Position numbers and translations under genes: made by a program. DNA of 64,000 nt from the NCBI GenBank assembly GCA_003255065.1, contig QAOA01004365.1, positions 87,124 to 151,123 of the forward strand, read 5' to 3'. The notes under the pieces are model-generated. The model searched no databases and had not been told where the DNA came from. It saw only the letters and a program-made list of their open reading frames with translations. How positions within the stretch are numbered: position 1 is the stretch's first letter; each line of letters starts with the position of its first letter. The stretch is from Cercis canadensis. Its lineage: Eukaryota; Streptophyta; Magnoliopsida; Fabales; Fabaceae. Positions 49,968 through 61,900 of the stretch are shown piece after piece.

Positions 49968-52565
49968 ATAGTCACTTTGGACTGTAAGTACTTGGATTGA
50001 TCCCAACTTCAACAATTTGTCCAGTAAATTCCTAAAGGTGAAGCATAATTTGATGTGCTATTGGCTAATTTACAATGATTTGAATTTCAGACATGTTTGT
50101 TATATGATTGCACTGAGAGATTGATTTTGATTCTACAGATGGGAAAGAGAAAACTTCTGCAGGTTGGTCACTTGGAAGTCATTGTATTGAGGTATGGATC
50201 TGCATTATTCTGAGTTAAAAGAAATTAAATTGTGCCAGTATAAGCAGTGTAGTCGAGCTGAGCTCAAGCAAGTTTCTCTTGTTTATACTTGGTTTATTTA
50301 ATTTTTTATGAATTTCAGTTGTTGTCTAGTTCAAACCAAACAAAAATATGTAGTGGAACTTGCTTTGTTTAAGTTTGTTTCAGTTTCAACTTGGTTTGAG
50401 CTTTTGATTATATAAATTAACTATTAATTTTATGGACTTTATAATTCTTAAAACTTACGAGCATTAAAGTATATGGCTTTTAAGCATTGATTATTGATGC
50501 ACTTTTCACTAAGCATAATATCTTCAAGTTTTATAGATAGCATGTAACTGTTATTCATTATTAACAAATAATCAATACCATATTTTGCCATGTGTCTCTG
50601 CATACTATACACAAGTAAATCTATACCTTGACTGCATTTCTCCTTCTTATTTCCTCTTGTCACTGATACCAGCAGCCCTCAAGGCCACTGCTCACCCGAA
50701 AACCATGGTCCCTCCTTTTCTCTCAGAAACCATTAGCCACACCAAGAGAATATTCAAGCGCCTCTCTGTTCCCTTCTTGATTTTTGGTGAAAGCACTGAC
50801 AGGCTGCTCACTCCCTTCCTCTCTATTCCTTATTGGCCTATTTAGCGGGTATTGGAAGAATGGGGGAATAGTTTGGAACGTGTCCTTAGTTTCTCTGTGG
50901 CTTTTGGCACCTTCATGGTAGCATTATCATGTTCCAGTATCCGTATTCTTCTCTATGGGTATTTGATTCCATTAATGTCGTTTTCTTAGTTCAATGAAAG
51001 TCGTGGGTTGGCTATCACCCATTTGCTATCTTATGTTGAGTTCTATGAAAAAATTCTAATTTCATTTAACATTGCAGCTTTTCATTTTAACAGCCTCTGT
51101 TTTTTCAGTATGATGAATACTTGGAATTTTTGCACTGGATATTTTCCAGATAGTGTATTTGGTGATTGCTTTGTCTTGGTTGAATTTTCAGAAACAGGAG
51201 GGCTTGTGGGCCTCAAGTAAATCCTCTATATACATATCTGTCTCGTAACAAGCTTCTTTATTTATCAATATTTTTAAACAAGAACAACCATTTTCAAAAA
51301 AAATGGGCACAGATGCTCTCTCTACTGACAAATATGGTTGAGGATTTACTGTTGCAAGTATATTGACAAATCAAGGTAAATTTTTGCACATCTGTTTCTT
51401 TCCCCTAATTTTGTTAAACAAAATGCTGACTGTGAAATAAAGGTTTTGAATATTAGCAGTTTTCTTCAGCAGAGGAGCTTGTAAATGAGTATTTGGTAGT
51501 GTCTTCTGATTTTTCCTTGCATTTTCTCATTTATTGCAGTTTTTGTCCTAAAAAGTGTCAGATTTAGGGTACATTGATTGGTAAGTTGGGTTTCAATTTT
51601 CTTCAAAATAAAGTGAAAGCTCTTCACATTTTCTCTTTTTTTGTGCCTTCTGCAAACAACCCCCATCCTATTTCTACTCCTTCTTAAGTTTGTCTATTGA
51701 TTAATATAGGCTGGCTACTCCACCTCCTCTGTCATAATTTTGATGTTTGTTTTCAGAGTTTTAAGTAGATGATCAAAGTGAGAAATATATCTGAAATGAT
51801 TATGTTTTTATCTTGCAGATTTTTGCTTGTGATCTTTTCCTTTATGTATTCGATTTGTCAAGTTCATCTCATTTTGAAGGTAATTTCTAAAGTCCCATAA
51901 GTTTCTTTCAGGATTCTGAGAATGCCATAGTGATCTGTTTACTTCAGAGTTCGATTCATTACCACTGTACAATAAGGCTTTGTTTAATTCTGTTAAAAAT
52001 TAAATATCACTAAGCAGCATGAAAAAAAAAATACATTTCTGATGTGGAGTAAACTGGTATAATGCAATATGGCAGTATTTTATCATCTCAAAATGCTTAT
52101 TGCCCAAAATTACTGATGCTGCTAAGTTAAGAAATAACTACAGATACAAGTGTGTCTGATGTTGAAAAATGAAGAGGCCAATTTAGACATGGAGTTCACA
52201 ACATAATCTATTTACACCTCAAACTGTTCTTGATCCATGAGAACAACAACTGTTTCTAGGGTAAGGAGAAACGTGTATCTGTTTCTTACCTTTTGTTTTG
52301 CTATTGATTGTATTTTTGCTGCCTTTTAGCAGGAAATATTTGCAATGAGCAGTGGCAGTAATCAAGTAAAAGCAAGGGACATGGCAGCTAGCTATCCATT
52401 GCACAATTAGTTGTGCTGTCTATATGGTAATGTGAAGGAAAAAACTGTGTAGACGAAGAAATGGCCTTACGTGGCTTGAGAGCCTGAGAGGAGTGGCGCT
52501 TGCCGAAACCCATTCTCTTTCTTTTCCCAAGAAGGGCCTCTTCTTCTTCATCACTAGTTTCTTCA
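49968..52565. other. 3' flank of the PPR gene and intergenic DNA
   Basis: Moderately AT-rich and relatively poor in repeats. Blocks such as TTCTACAG followed by ATGGGAAAGAG at about 50130 could be exons of a spliced 3' UTR, a common feature of plant PPR transcripts, but nothing here encodes a recognised protein. A 60-codon frame at 50665-50845 is too weak to call. Confidence 0.4.
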
Positions 52566-52910
52566 ATGGCTTACGAGAAGGAGCTAACTGCTGCAAAGAA
52601 AGTAGCCACTCTCATTGCTTGTCTCTGTCAGGCATCACACACTCTTTCTTTCTCTTTACACGCCATAGTCTTTCCTCTTGCATATCCTGGTTATATGCTT
52701 TTTTTCCAAAAAAATATTATCTCCTATCTCCAAAGTGGTGCTACAATACTTATGCATATTGGTTCTACCTTTCGTGGTTTTTCCAGAAAGTGCAAAATGC
52801 TCTGCTGCAATTTGATGTTCAATCAGAATAGGACAAAAGTGTTGTCCCAGTGGCTGATTATGGTCACTTGTCTTACTCCTCTGAGAATGCTGTTTGATTA
52901 TTATATGTGA
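52566..52910 (+). pseudogene. broken SAL1/HAL2-like bisphosphate nucleotidase fragment
   Basis: Exon-like piece 52566-52631 reads MAYEKELTAAKKVATLIACLCQ and piece 52787 onward reads KVQNALLQFDVQSE, then an in-frame TAG, then DKSVVPVADYG. This is the N-terminus of the SAL1 family (3'(2'),5'-bisphosphate nucleotidase, also inositol phosphatase) with its normal first exon junction after LCQ. The donor is CAG|GCATCA instead of CAG|GT, the acceptor TTTTTCCAG is intact, a nonsense codon follows, and similarity stops after ADYG. The metal-binding and catalytic motifs are missing. The kept intron shows duplication at DNA level. No terminal repeats were seen around it. Confidence 0.8.
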
Positions 52911-54550
52911 AAATATCAGATTAGATATAAATATTTTCCTTTGTAATCACAAATCACTGATATTGGTATGCTTTGTTAGATGTTCTTTTTGTGCACTTGG
53001 ACTGATGGATTGCATCTAGAGAATAGAAGCATGGCGATGGGCAATCACACGCATTTTCTAGCTATTCTCATACTTAATAGTTTAGATGAATAATAAAGAT
53101 TAAAAATCAATCTTTATCACCATGTGACCTACATTTTATATCAAATCTTTCAGCTTCTGTAAATGATATTTGATAACCCATTAGTAGAACCAATAATTCA
53201 ATTTCGAGGTTTTTTTTCTTTTGCCGTTCAATTACTATGTTACAATTTTTTTTTGGCTCACAAGGGAGAGTAGGGCACCGTTCTTATTATTAGGTGTTCA
53301 GAGGGTGTATGTTTTGCATTTGCAATTTCTAGATGATACAATATTTTTTTCTTCATCATGCTACATCTGGAAATAAATGAGTGTTAATATATCCTAATTT
53401 TAAAATGTTAAAAACTGAGAAAATTATTCTCAAGAAGGTTCTAAAGGCATTTACATTTTAAGTAAGGACCTATAATCTTTTATAAAATGATTAAAATATT
53501 TTTAATATTATGTGTATATTCTACTTATATATATAATTATTTTATTTATATTTAAATATTATAATTATATTTTAAAATAAATTATCATATATTTTTAAAT
53601 ATGATAATAATGTATATAAATATAATAATTACATATGCAAAAAATATTTTAATAATTTCATACACCTAATTGTAATGCAAATGCCAAAAAGATATTAATA
53701 AAAAATTCCTAGGAAAGTACGAACTACGAAGGACGTTGGATTTATTTGATCACGTGATGGTGACATACATGCGTCCCGTCCTGACTCCTCTTGTGTCTGT
53801 CGGATTCAGGTGGATTCTTACATAATTTAATATGAAATCCTCGTTTCTTCTTCCTTGTAAGGTACCCACCTATGTGGCTATGTAACACGGGTAGAGGAAT
53901 GAAGCGTCGATGCAATATTTTTCAAAAAATAAGAATATAAGTATGTTATGGGTATGTTACGTCATATATATATATTAAATAAAATAAAAAATGTTAAAAT
54001 TCTCTAAATATTAAAAATATCAACTATTAAGATTAAAAAAGAGAAAGGAAAAGGAATTTTACAAAATGGATGCTCTTTATATTGGGAAGACTAATTTTGG
54101 GGAGAATAAGGGTTCAGTGCATCCAAAAAGGCGTCGTTTTACTAAGTATACATTTCCGCCTCTTTCAAAACGATGACGTTTTAGTGACATTCCATTTTTT
54201 CCTTCTCTAAAGCGGCGTCGTTCTAATTGATTAGAATTTTAGTGTAGCAAAACGTCGTCGTTTCATCTCATTGCAGACAGCTTAACATTTCGTACGCGTT
54301 TTTTTTTTTATGAAACGATGTGTTTCAAAACACAAAATTTAAAAAAAAAAATGAAAATTTAGGCGTTTCAAGGGCAAGTATGCGTTTTAGGAACGTACTA
54401 CGTCCCAAAAAACACTGTACCGGTGCTACATGGGTACCCACCCATTTCGTTTGGAAAGGAATAAACCTTTATAAAGGAGAATCTTATATTAATTTTTAAA
54501 AACTTATGTAATATTTTTTTAATTTAGAAATATTTAATATTGATAGTTTA
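52911..54550. other. AT-rich intergenic DNA with an ACGTCGT motif cluster
   Basis: No gene. At 54125-54270 four related strings occur (GGCGTCGTTTT, AAAACGATGACGTTTT, GCGGCGTCGTT, AAAACGTCGTCGTTT) within 150 bp. Around 53500-53650 very AT-rich self-complementary sequence suggests another decayed foldback. Confidence 0.45.
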
Positions 54551-54559
54551 TTTTTTTAA

Positions 54560-55099
54560 GGCTTAATTATAATTTTAGTACTTTTATTTTAATCATTTAA
54601 ATTTTTTGGTCTCATTTTTTAAAAATGAATAATTTAATCCCTCTATATTAATAAATTGTACAATTTTAGTATTTTTATTTTTAAACCAAAATTTCTTAGG
54701 TCTATTTCAAAGTGTAAAGTTATCTGATTCATAATTTCACCGTTTAAATTGAATAGTTATATCTTATGAATCTCCCGAAATTTTTTTAACTCGATTTAAC
54801 TATGAGACTTAGCACAAAATATCAAAGTTAGAAGTTTTCATCTAACCAACAATCTGGACGCATTTACCTTTAGATCGAGTTAAAATTTAGTGAGAATGCT
54901 CACAAGACGTAGCTCTTTAATCTAAATGGTGGAATTATGAATTAGAGAACTTTACACCATGAAATTGACCTAAGAAATTTTGGCATGATTAAAATTATAC
55001 ATTTTATGAATATAAAAAGACTAAATTATTTATTTTTAAATAAATGGGACCAAAAAGTTCAAGTAGTTAAAATAATAGGACTAAAATTATAATTAAGCT
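54560..55099. mobile_element. foldback MITE, probable MULE type
   Basis: 540 bp made almost wholly of two inverted arms of about 250 bp. The left end is GCTTAATTATAATTTTAGT and the right end read inverted is identical. The arms continue through TTTTTTGGTC, AAATTTCTTAGGTC and GTGTAAAGTT. TTTTTTTAA (54551-54559) and ATTTTTTAA (55100-55108) give an 8 of 9 match as a target duplication. No coding capacity. Confidence 0.82.
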
Positions 55100-55108
55100 A
55101 TTTTTTAA

Positions 55109-57525
55109 CAGCCAAAATTAAATATTTTTCATATCAGCAATTATTATACTGCCACTTCAAGTAGGTATCACATACATCATTAATAGTTTAGAACCACTAT
55201 AGATTTAATTACAAATTTGATCTCTTATTTTTGTAAAATGAATTATTTAGTCTTATATTTTAAAAATAAATTATTTAATTTCTCTATTTTTATAAAATGA
55301 ATAATTTTAATGCCTCATTCAAAGTGCCATTTAAAGTTTAATAATTATGATGTGACATTAAAAAATTGTTTTATTTATTATTGGTCTATACATGTCACAC
55401 GACTCACTAAATATTGAAATTATTCCTAATAGCAAGATTAAGCAATAATTATATTAAAAAAAAAAATTCTCACTTAAAAGGAACATGTAGATCAGGTGCC
55501 TCTCTTTCCACCTCCCAATTTTCCATATTTTCCCCAAATTCCCCAAATGAGAACTAGCATCTGTACAATAAATAGGAGTTGATGATTAATTTGTAGCATT
55601 TACATGTTTTGAATTCATTGTAAATCATGTATATATAGTGGACAATACTCATGAAATTCAAGCTTGTTTCTATCATTCTGTGGAAGCTTTTATATTTTGT
55701 ATAGTGTAGAAGGTATAAAGAGTTTGAGCCATGCAATAAAAGTTTGGGATTGTTTAATTAAAATTTAAATAGATTATTAAATTTCTTATGATGTCATGTG
55801 TATAGAGAGGTAACAAAGCATTCATTGCGTGTTGGGTGCATGGCGAACACTTGTCAAGCTGTGGCGCCCAGTGCTGGCATAAGATGATTTGAGAGCACCC
55901 ACGTCATTCAAAATCAACAAAGCCCATTGCTCTTAGCAGCGCGTACAATACACACTTTAATTTCACTCAAAAGACTATGTAAAAGACTCCCATTTGAGTT
56001 AAATTGAAGTCTATCACAATTCACCTACCACTTCCAAAGGATATTGTTAAATTTATTTAGTCTGTTCTAAGTCGTTATATACTTAGCTTTTTGGAGAGAT
56101 TTTTAAGATTTAGGATCAAATTTTAGTCCAACTGCTTTGCTAGTTTGTGATGTTATTCTTTAGTGACTTAAAAATTTATGTTTTCTTATATAGTATTTTT
56201 TTGAAAAAATATATAAATATAAATTATTACGCAAATATTTTATCTTTGACAAAAAAAAATTATTACTCATTTATTTGTAATTTAACTTTTTTTTTTCGTT
56301 ATAAAAATAGTAATAAAGATATGTTACTCTAATATTATTGAGTATAACACTAGTGATATGTCTGAGATCCCACGAAAAAACAAATAAATATAATTTAACT
56401 TTTTGAGTTATGGTATTCATGCNATAATAATAATATAAAATTAAGATGTATCAATAACATTACTCTATATAATTAGATTTTTCCATCAAATAAGAAATCC
56501 ATGTTGACATTTACATATTAGATCTCTTGAAGTATTTGGACATTATGCTCACCTATTTGATATCATTTGTAAAATTTGAATTATATACAAAATTTTAAAT
56601 GAATTCGATTAAAATTTATGTGAATTTAATTAAATTTAGATATTATGTATACACAATGAGATAATGTTGCAAATTAAACAATTGCCTCAAGCCCTCAAAT
56701 ATCAAATACTCCGATTTTTCTCATCTTTGTACATATATGTAGGGAAAAAAAAACTTCGAACTTAGATGCTACGTTTACCGCTGATATGAAGTTTATAGAA
56801 AGTATAATACTACTTTATACAACATAATCATTAACCTTCACTTAAAAGATAACTAATAGAGAATCATTTTGTAAACAGAAAAAAGGATAATTACCCCATT
56901 ATTTATAATTGTGATTTGAGAAGTGATATTTTCATAATTTTTAATCACACAAAATATACACAAATTACTATGTTCTATTTGTTAACTTTGCCGTTTATAA
57001 ATTGTTTAGGGGAAAAAAAATTATTGTGAGGTCAAGATATTATTCTTAATTTTAGTAGTGTTTGATCGTATTAATTTGTCCTTTTTAAGAGGACAAATTG
57101 TAACAAAAAAAAAAGTATTGGATTAAGAAAAATGCTAGTTCTTTAAATAATTATCATAATCTAGAGTGGACATAGTTGTTTTGTGTGGCATAATTTCAGT
57201 TAGATATAACATTTTTATTTTAATATATCCCCTTAATCACACATCCTCTAATTAGAAGAATTAAAATATTTAATATCAATAATTTTATTTTTATAATATG
57301 CTCCTTTTTCTTTTATAGCAAATCATGCTCCTATATATATATATAAAAAAAAAAGTGAAATTAATTAAATGCAAAGTTTGCCGTACAAGACGGTTGCCAA
57401 TTTCTTTTTTATAAAATAATGGTATATATCAATATCAATTTGATTTGATTAAGTAATTAACTCACAAAGAGACAAAATATTAAATGGCAGAAAAGAAAAG
57501 AGTCGGCTGCAGAGTGAGAAATGAC
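55109..57525. other. AT-rich intergenic DNA, no gene seen
   Basis: The segment 55195-55330 resembles one arm of the preceding MITE family (GAATTATTTAGTC, AAATTATTTAAT, AATGAATAATTTTAAT), so it may be a solo arm. A lone N lies at 56423 without an obvious duplication. No host gene recognised. Confidence 0.45.
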
Positions 57526-58639
57526 GACTAAAATAGTGTTTTCTTTTATAATTTTTGTGCATATTTTCAATTTAGTCCCCGCCTACAAAACATTCTTAAA
57601 AAGATCACTCATATATCATTTTCATTTCATTTAAATCATTTCGTCAAGATGCCGTTTAGCACACTAACAGAACTGCTGACGTGTTCGATGACATAGCAGA
57701 AAATGCCAACTTAGACCCCAAAAGCATATGTTTTGGTTTTTGACTTTTGTGCACATTCTTAGTTTAGTTCTTAATTTTTGTGCCCATTATCAATTTAGTC
57801 TTTGACTTTTATACATGTTCTTAGTTTAGTCATTGAATACCAGGCATTCACAAAAATGTTCATCACCTATGATTTTTGCTTTATTTAAATTATTTTGTTA
57901 GGATGCTACTTAGCACACTAACGAAATTGCTTATGTGTCTAGTTAAAAGATGATACGGCAACTGAAAATACTAACTAAGACCCTAAATAACTCAACCACA
58001 TCATTAGCGCTTAGTTTCATAGGTTGCATCTAATAAGACATTAAATTGTGTAAATAATTATTTCCAACAAATATATTATGTCATTAAAGGAAATGAAACA
58101 TGCCAAATACTAGAGCGCCATTTTTATCAACAAAGCATTTGAAAAAAGTAAATTGTTTTTATTCTTAGGAAAAGAATATAATAGATATCAGATGATCCGA
58201 ATTTTTACTCTACTATAATAGTTATAACATAAGCTTCTTAAACGATAAAAAAAGTAGAGATTGTATTGTAATGGAGTGAAAATTTCGATCCTCTATTAGC
58301 ACTTTCGTTAGTGTGCTAAGTGTATCTTGACGAAAGAATTTAAATAAAGCGAAAATGATAAGTAAGAGACATTTTTTAGAATATCTTATATTCAGGAACT
58401 AAACTAAGAACGTGCACAAAAGTCAAAGACCAAAACATGCGCTTTTGGAGTCTGAGTTGACATTTGCTGCCATGTCATCGGACACGTCAGCACTTTTGTT
58501 AGTGTGCTAAACGGCATATTGACGGAATGATTTAAATGAAGTAAAAATGATAAGTGAAGGACCTTTTTAAAAATACATTGTAGTTAAGGACTAAACTAAA
58601 AACGTGCACAAAAGTTAGAGACAAAATAATATTTTAATC
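57526..58639. mobile_element. 1.1-kb foldback element with tandemly repeated arms
   Basis: The ends GACTAAAATA and, inverted, GATTAAAATA begin arms of about 450 bp. Each arm contains two diverged units of about 200-250 bp that share TTTTGTGCA, TTTAGT, TCATTTTCATTT-like, TTTAAAT, TTTAGCACACTAACRRAA and CTGACGTGTC. The units are at about 57545-57740 and 57740-57990 in one orientation, and 58290-58440 and 58440-58635 in the other. No clean target duplication was seen (flanks AGAAATGAC and TAGGAAAGG). The element ends about 300 bp upstream of the RABC-type start codon. Confidence 0.78.
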
Positions 58640-58936
58640 TAGGAAAGGCGCGTGGACGGAAATCGTTCAAAGAAAGAGGACATTTGTCCTAACCGGTGTG
58701 ATTTTCTTCTCAACAAATTCTCACCGGCATGGACTACCCGCCAACCTCACCTTGTTGGCGAAATTTCTCACATTTGTTCCTTCCCAATCCCACTCTCTCT
58801 ATTCTCTCTCTCTCTGTCTCTATATTTTCCTCTTTCTCTGTTTCTGTGAAAGGGAATAACAATAAGATAATCATGGTGGAATGAACTGATTACAGAAACT
58901 GTTTACCTGCAAAGCTGAAAAGGCCAAGAAGAAAAC

Positions 58937-61900
58937 ATGGGTTCTGCTTCAAGCGTTGTGAATGGCAGTTATGATTACTCATTCAAGATTTTGTTGATTG
59001 GTGATTCTGGTGTAGGCAAGAGCAGTCTTCTTCTCAGCTTCATCTCTAACTCTGTTCATGATCTCTCCCCCACAATCGGTGCTTCAATACTCTCACTTTC
59101 ACCTTCGATGATTTCTCATATTTGAGTTAATTTGATCCTAACTGCTTGCAACTTGTATCTTGGGATGGATATTTTCTGGGTTCAGTTTGCACATTCAACA
59201 AGGAAAACTGGAAAGGGTGTGAGTGATGTTTCTATTAACAAGATTTTAGGGGGCCTCTTTTGTTGAAAAATTCGCACTGAAATGCATTCTTTTTAGTAAC
59301 TTTTCAGTTGCCTTTTGGATTTTTTGTTCCTTCTCGAAATTGTTTTACCAGCTTGTTCAATAATACTCCAGTTTCTATTCTATATAGCTGGTTAGAACAT
59401 CTCAATTCTTAATTAGGATGTTAGTCCCAGTTTACAAATTGTTGTTCTGACATAATTAATGATCTAGGATGGTCTACCACAAAATATTAGATCCTATTAA
59501 CAAAGTCTTGCCGCCAACCAGCAAGAATTATGCAGATGTTTGTCTATAGAGTATCTCTGTTGGTTTAGATGTTATGTATGCATGTTAGGATTCCATATTG
59601 CTGTGCCAGGATTAGTAATGGTACTTGTTCTATAATGATTTAAGCAAAAGATTTGTCACCAAGGCTATAAGTGGACATGTGCTATGCAATTGATAAAAAT
59701 TTCTAAACTTTAGGGCGCAGTTTTTCCATGTGCCATTGTTCTAGGTGTCGCTTTGTTGTGTTTGTGACTTCAGCAGAAGGTGCATAGCCTAGGATTGTTG
59801 TTATTCAAGGTTATTCACATCATAATCAATTGACCTGTTTACATGAATGTGAATAGTGCTTTTGTGTTGAATAATGAGGCAGTGCCTAGGCCTCAGAAAC
59901 CTTCATTATTCATAGTTTCTGATTTGTATCATATATTAGGTTGATAGTGGTTTATTGTGACAGAGGTCTTTGAAGTTCTTACTTTCTGTATGATCCGGTG
60001 CTTCATAACCTAATAAATTTTATCCCTAGCACTTTTTCATTGTTTTTAGTATATGCTTACCCGTTGGTATTTTATATCATTTACAGGTGTGGACTTCAAG
60101 ATCAAACTCCTTACAGTTGGTGGTAAAAGATTGAAACTTACTATTTGGGACACAGGTAACAGTATTCTTGGCCATTATTTTTTGTTATTTTTTTGAATAT
60201 CAATGGCCTATTATTGTGCCTTCTGGAAAGGAATTTCTCCTAAATATATGTAATTAAGAAATTTCCACTTTCTGACACCTAAGGAGCCATGTCTGGTGCT
60301 GAATGATCCTGCCATTTACAAGTAGATCTATTTTCACTCATTATAATACCATAGTAAAGAAAAATGATCAATACAAATGATTATAATGTGAATCATTGCA
60401 CTAGGTTATACAAGATTCATAGTTCCATTCAGAAGCAGGTCCTTGTTGATGGTGTAACAAAGTCCTTTTTGGGTACACCTAGTTGTATCATTTCTTTTCT
60501 GACAAGGATTAGGGTTATCCAATATAAATAAGGGTTAACGTATAAGAATTTAATGGTTTTGGATTTGGCTTTGGGCTTTGGCTTGTGCATAAAGCTATGT
60601 ACTTGTAATCTGCTTATATGTAGCAGATCTTTGATTCTATTCATGGTCTCATTGATGTAGCACTAGGGAAGGGTGAACCACACATATCTTTTGTGTTCTT
60701 GCTTTTAGTGTCCACTCAATATTGATGGTTTTTTTTTATTTGGTTTTTGCACTTTTGCTGCCTTAACAGGTAAGAAGTCATCACTCACCTATGTATAACC
60801 AATACTTATCTAGTCAGAGCCTGTGTTTAGTCTGTTCTTCGTACCTTTCCTTCCCTGCAGTAGCAGGAGTATTAATGCTGCAAATCTTAATTCTAAGATT
60901 AAAATATTTAGAAGTATGTAATAAAGGCTGTGACTTGAACGTGGTAGTGTGAAAGTTACTGCAAATTCATACCTGTTGACAATGTGGAATTAAGAGTTAC
61001 TACAATCTTAAACACGTGAATGCTAAATAGGAGGTGTTACAAGAAAAAAAAAATTGTCTGGTTCCATTTTAGATCAGGAAACTAAGTGTCTTTGATTTTT
61101 CCTTCCTACTTTTTTTCTACCCTTAGACTGTGAGCTTTTTAATTTTACTTCCTACCATATTTCTCTTCAATTTTATACTGAGATAGAGTATGAAATTTCC
61201 TGAATTTGAGAGAATTGTTTGGAAAATTCTGATGCTTGATGTAGATGAAAGTGGGAGAAATGGAAGAGCAGGAGTAGAAATCAGCCGTGCATCATGTTCT
61301 TATGCACATCTAGATATATTGCCCATTTTGACTGTTTCGGTTCCTTTTCTCCCATTTCATTCCCGCAAAGCATATTCTTAAAATGCACAACTTAGTCAGT
61401 CAACAGAGGATGGTGGGATAATTTTGTTAATTATCTGGGATCTTTCAAGTGTCTACTGAAGTTGAAATGACGCCTAAGAATTGTTTTTTAAATGCTGTGT
61501 TGTTTCCTCACTCACCCTGAACTGCTTTTAAGATTGCATTTGCATAACATATTGTGCCATAACAAAGTTCTGGTTAGCAAGACACTACAACTCCCACTTG
61601 GAAAGAGATGGTTCTAAACCCACATTAGTGAAAAATTAAGTGACAGTGAAAATCAGTCTAATCACTTTCATGTTCCCTTTAAAATTAAAGCAGTGTATAA
61701 CTCTAATGTATCAGATCTAACTAATGATAATGTTTTAATTTTAATGTCTCTAACAATATTGATCTAGCAGCTGTTAGCCTACTTGTCCTCTTTCCCTAAT
61801 GCTTTCTGTCTCCACAAGTGCAGTTAGGTATGGGTTAAATTCTGTTTCCAATTGACTAGAGGAAGAACCTCCCTGTTCCATCCTGGCTTAATCTATGGGG

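Noticed and set aside
50665..50845. Frame with RLSVPFLIFGESTDRL resembling a lipase/esterase LxVPFLxxHGExD motif
   Set aside because: Only about 15 residues resemble the motif, with no neighbouring alpha/beta-hydrolase landmarks; too weak to call a pseudogene.
57517..58648. Target duplication for the 1.1-kb foldback (AGAAATGAC / TAGGAAAGG)
   Set aside because: The two flanks agree at too few positions; element ends are set by inverted-repeat alignment only.
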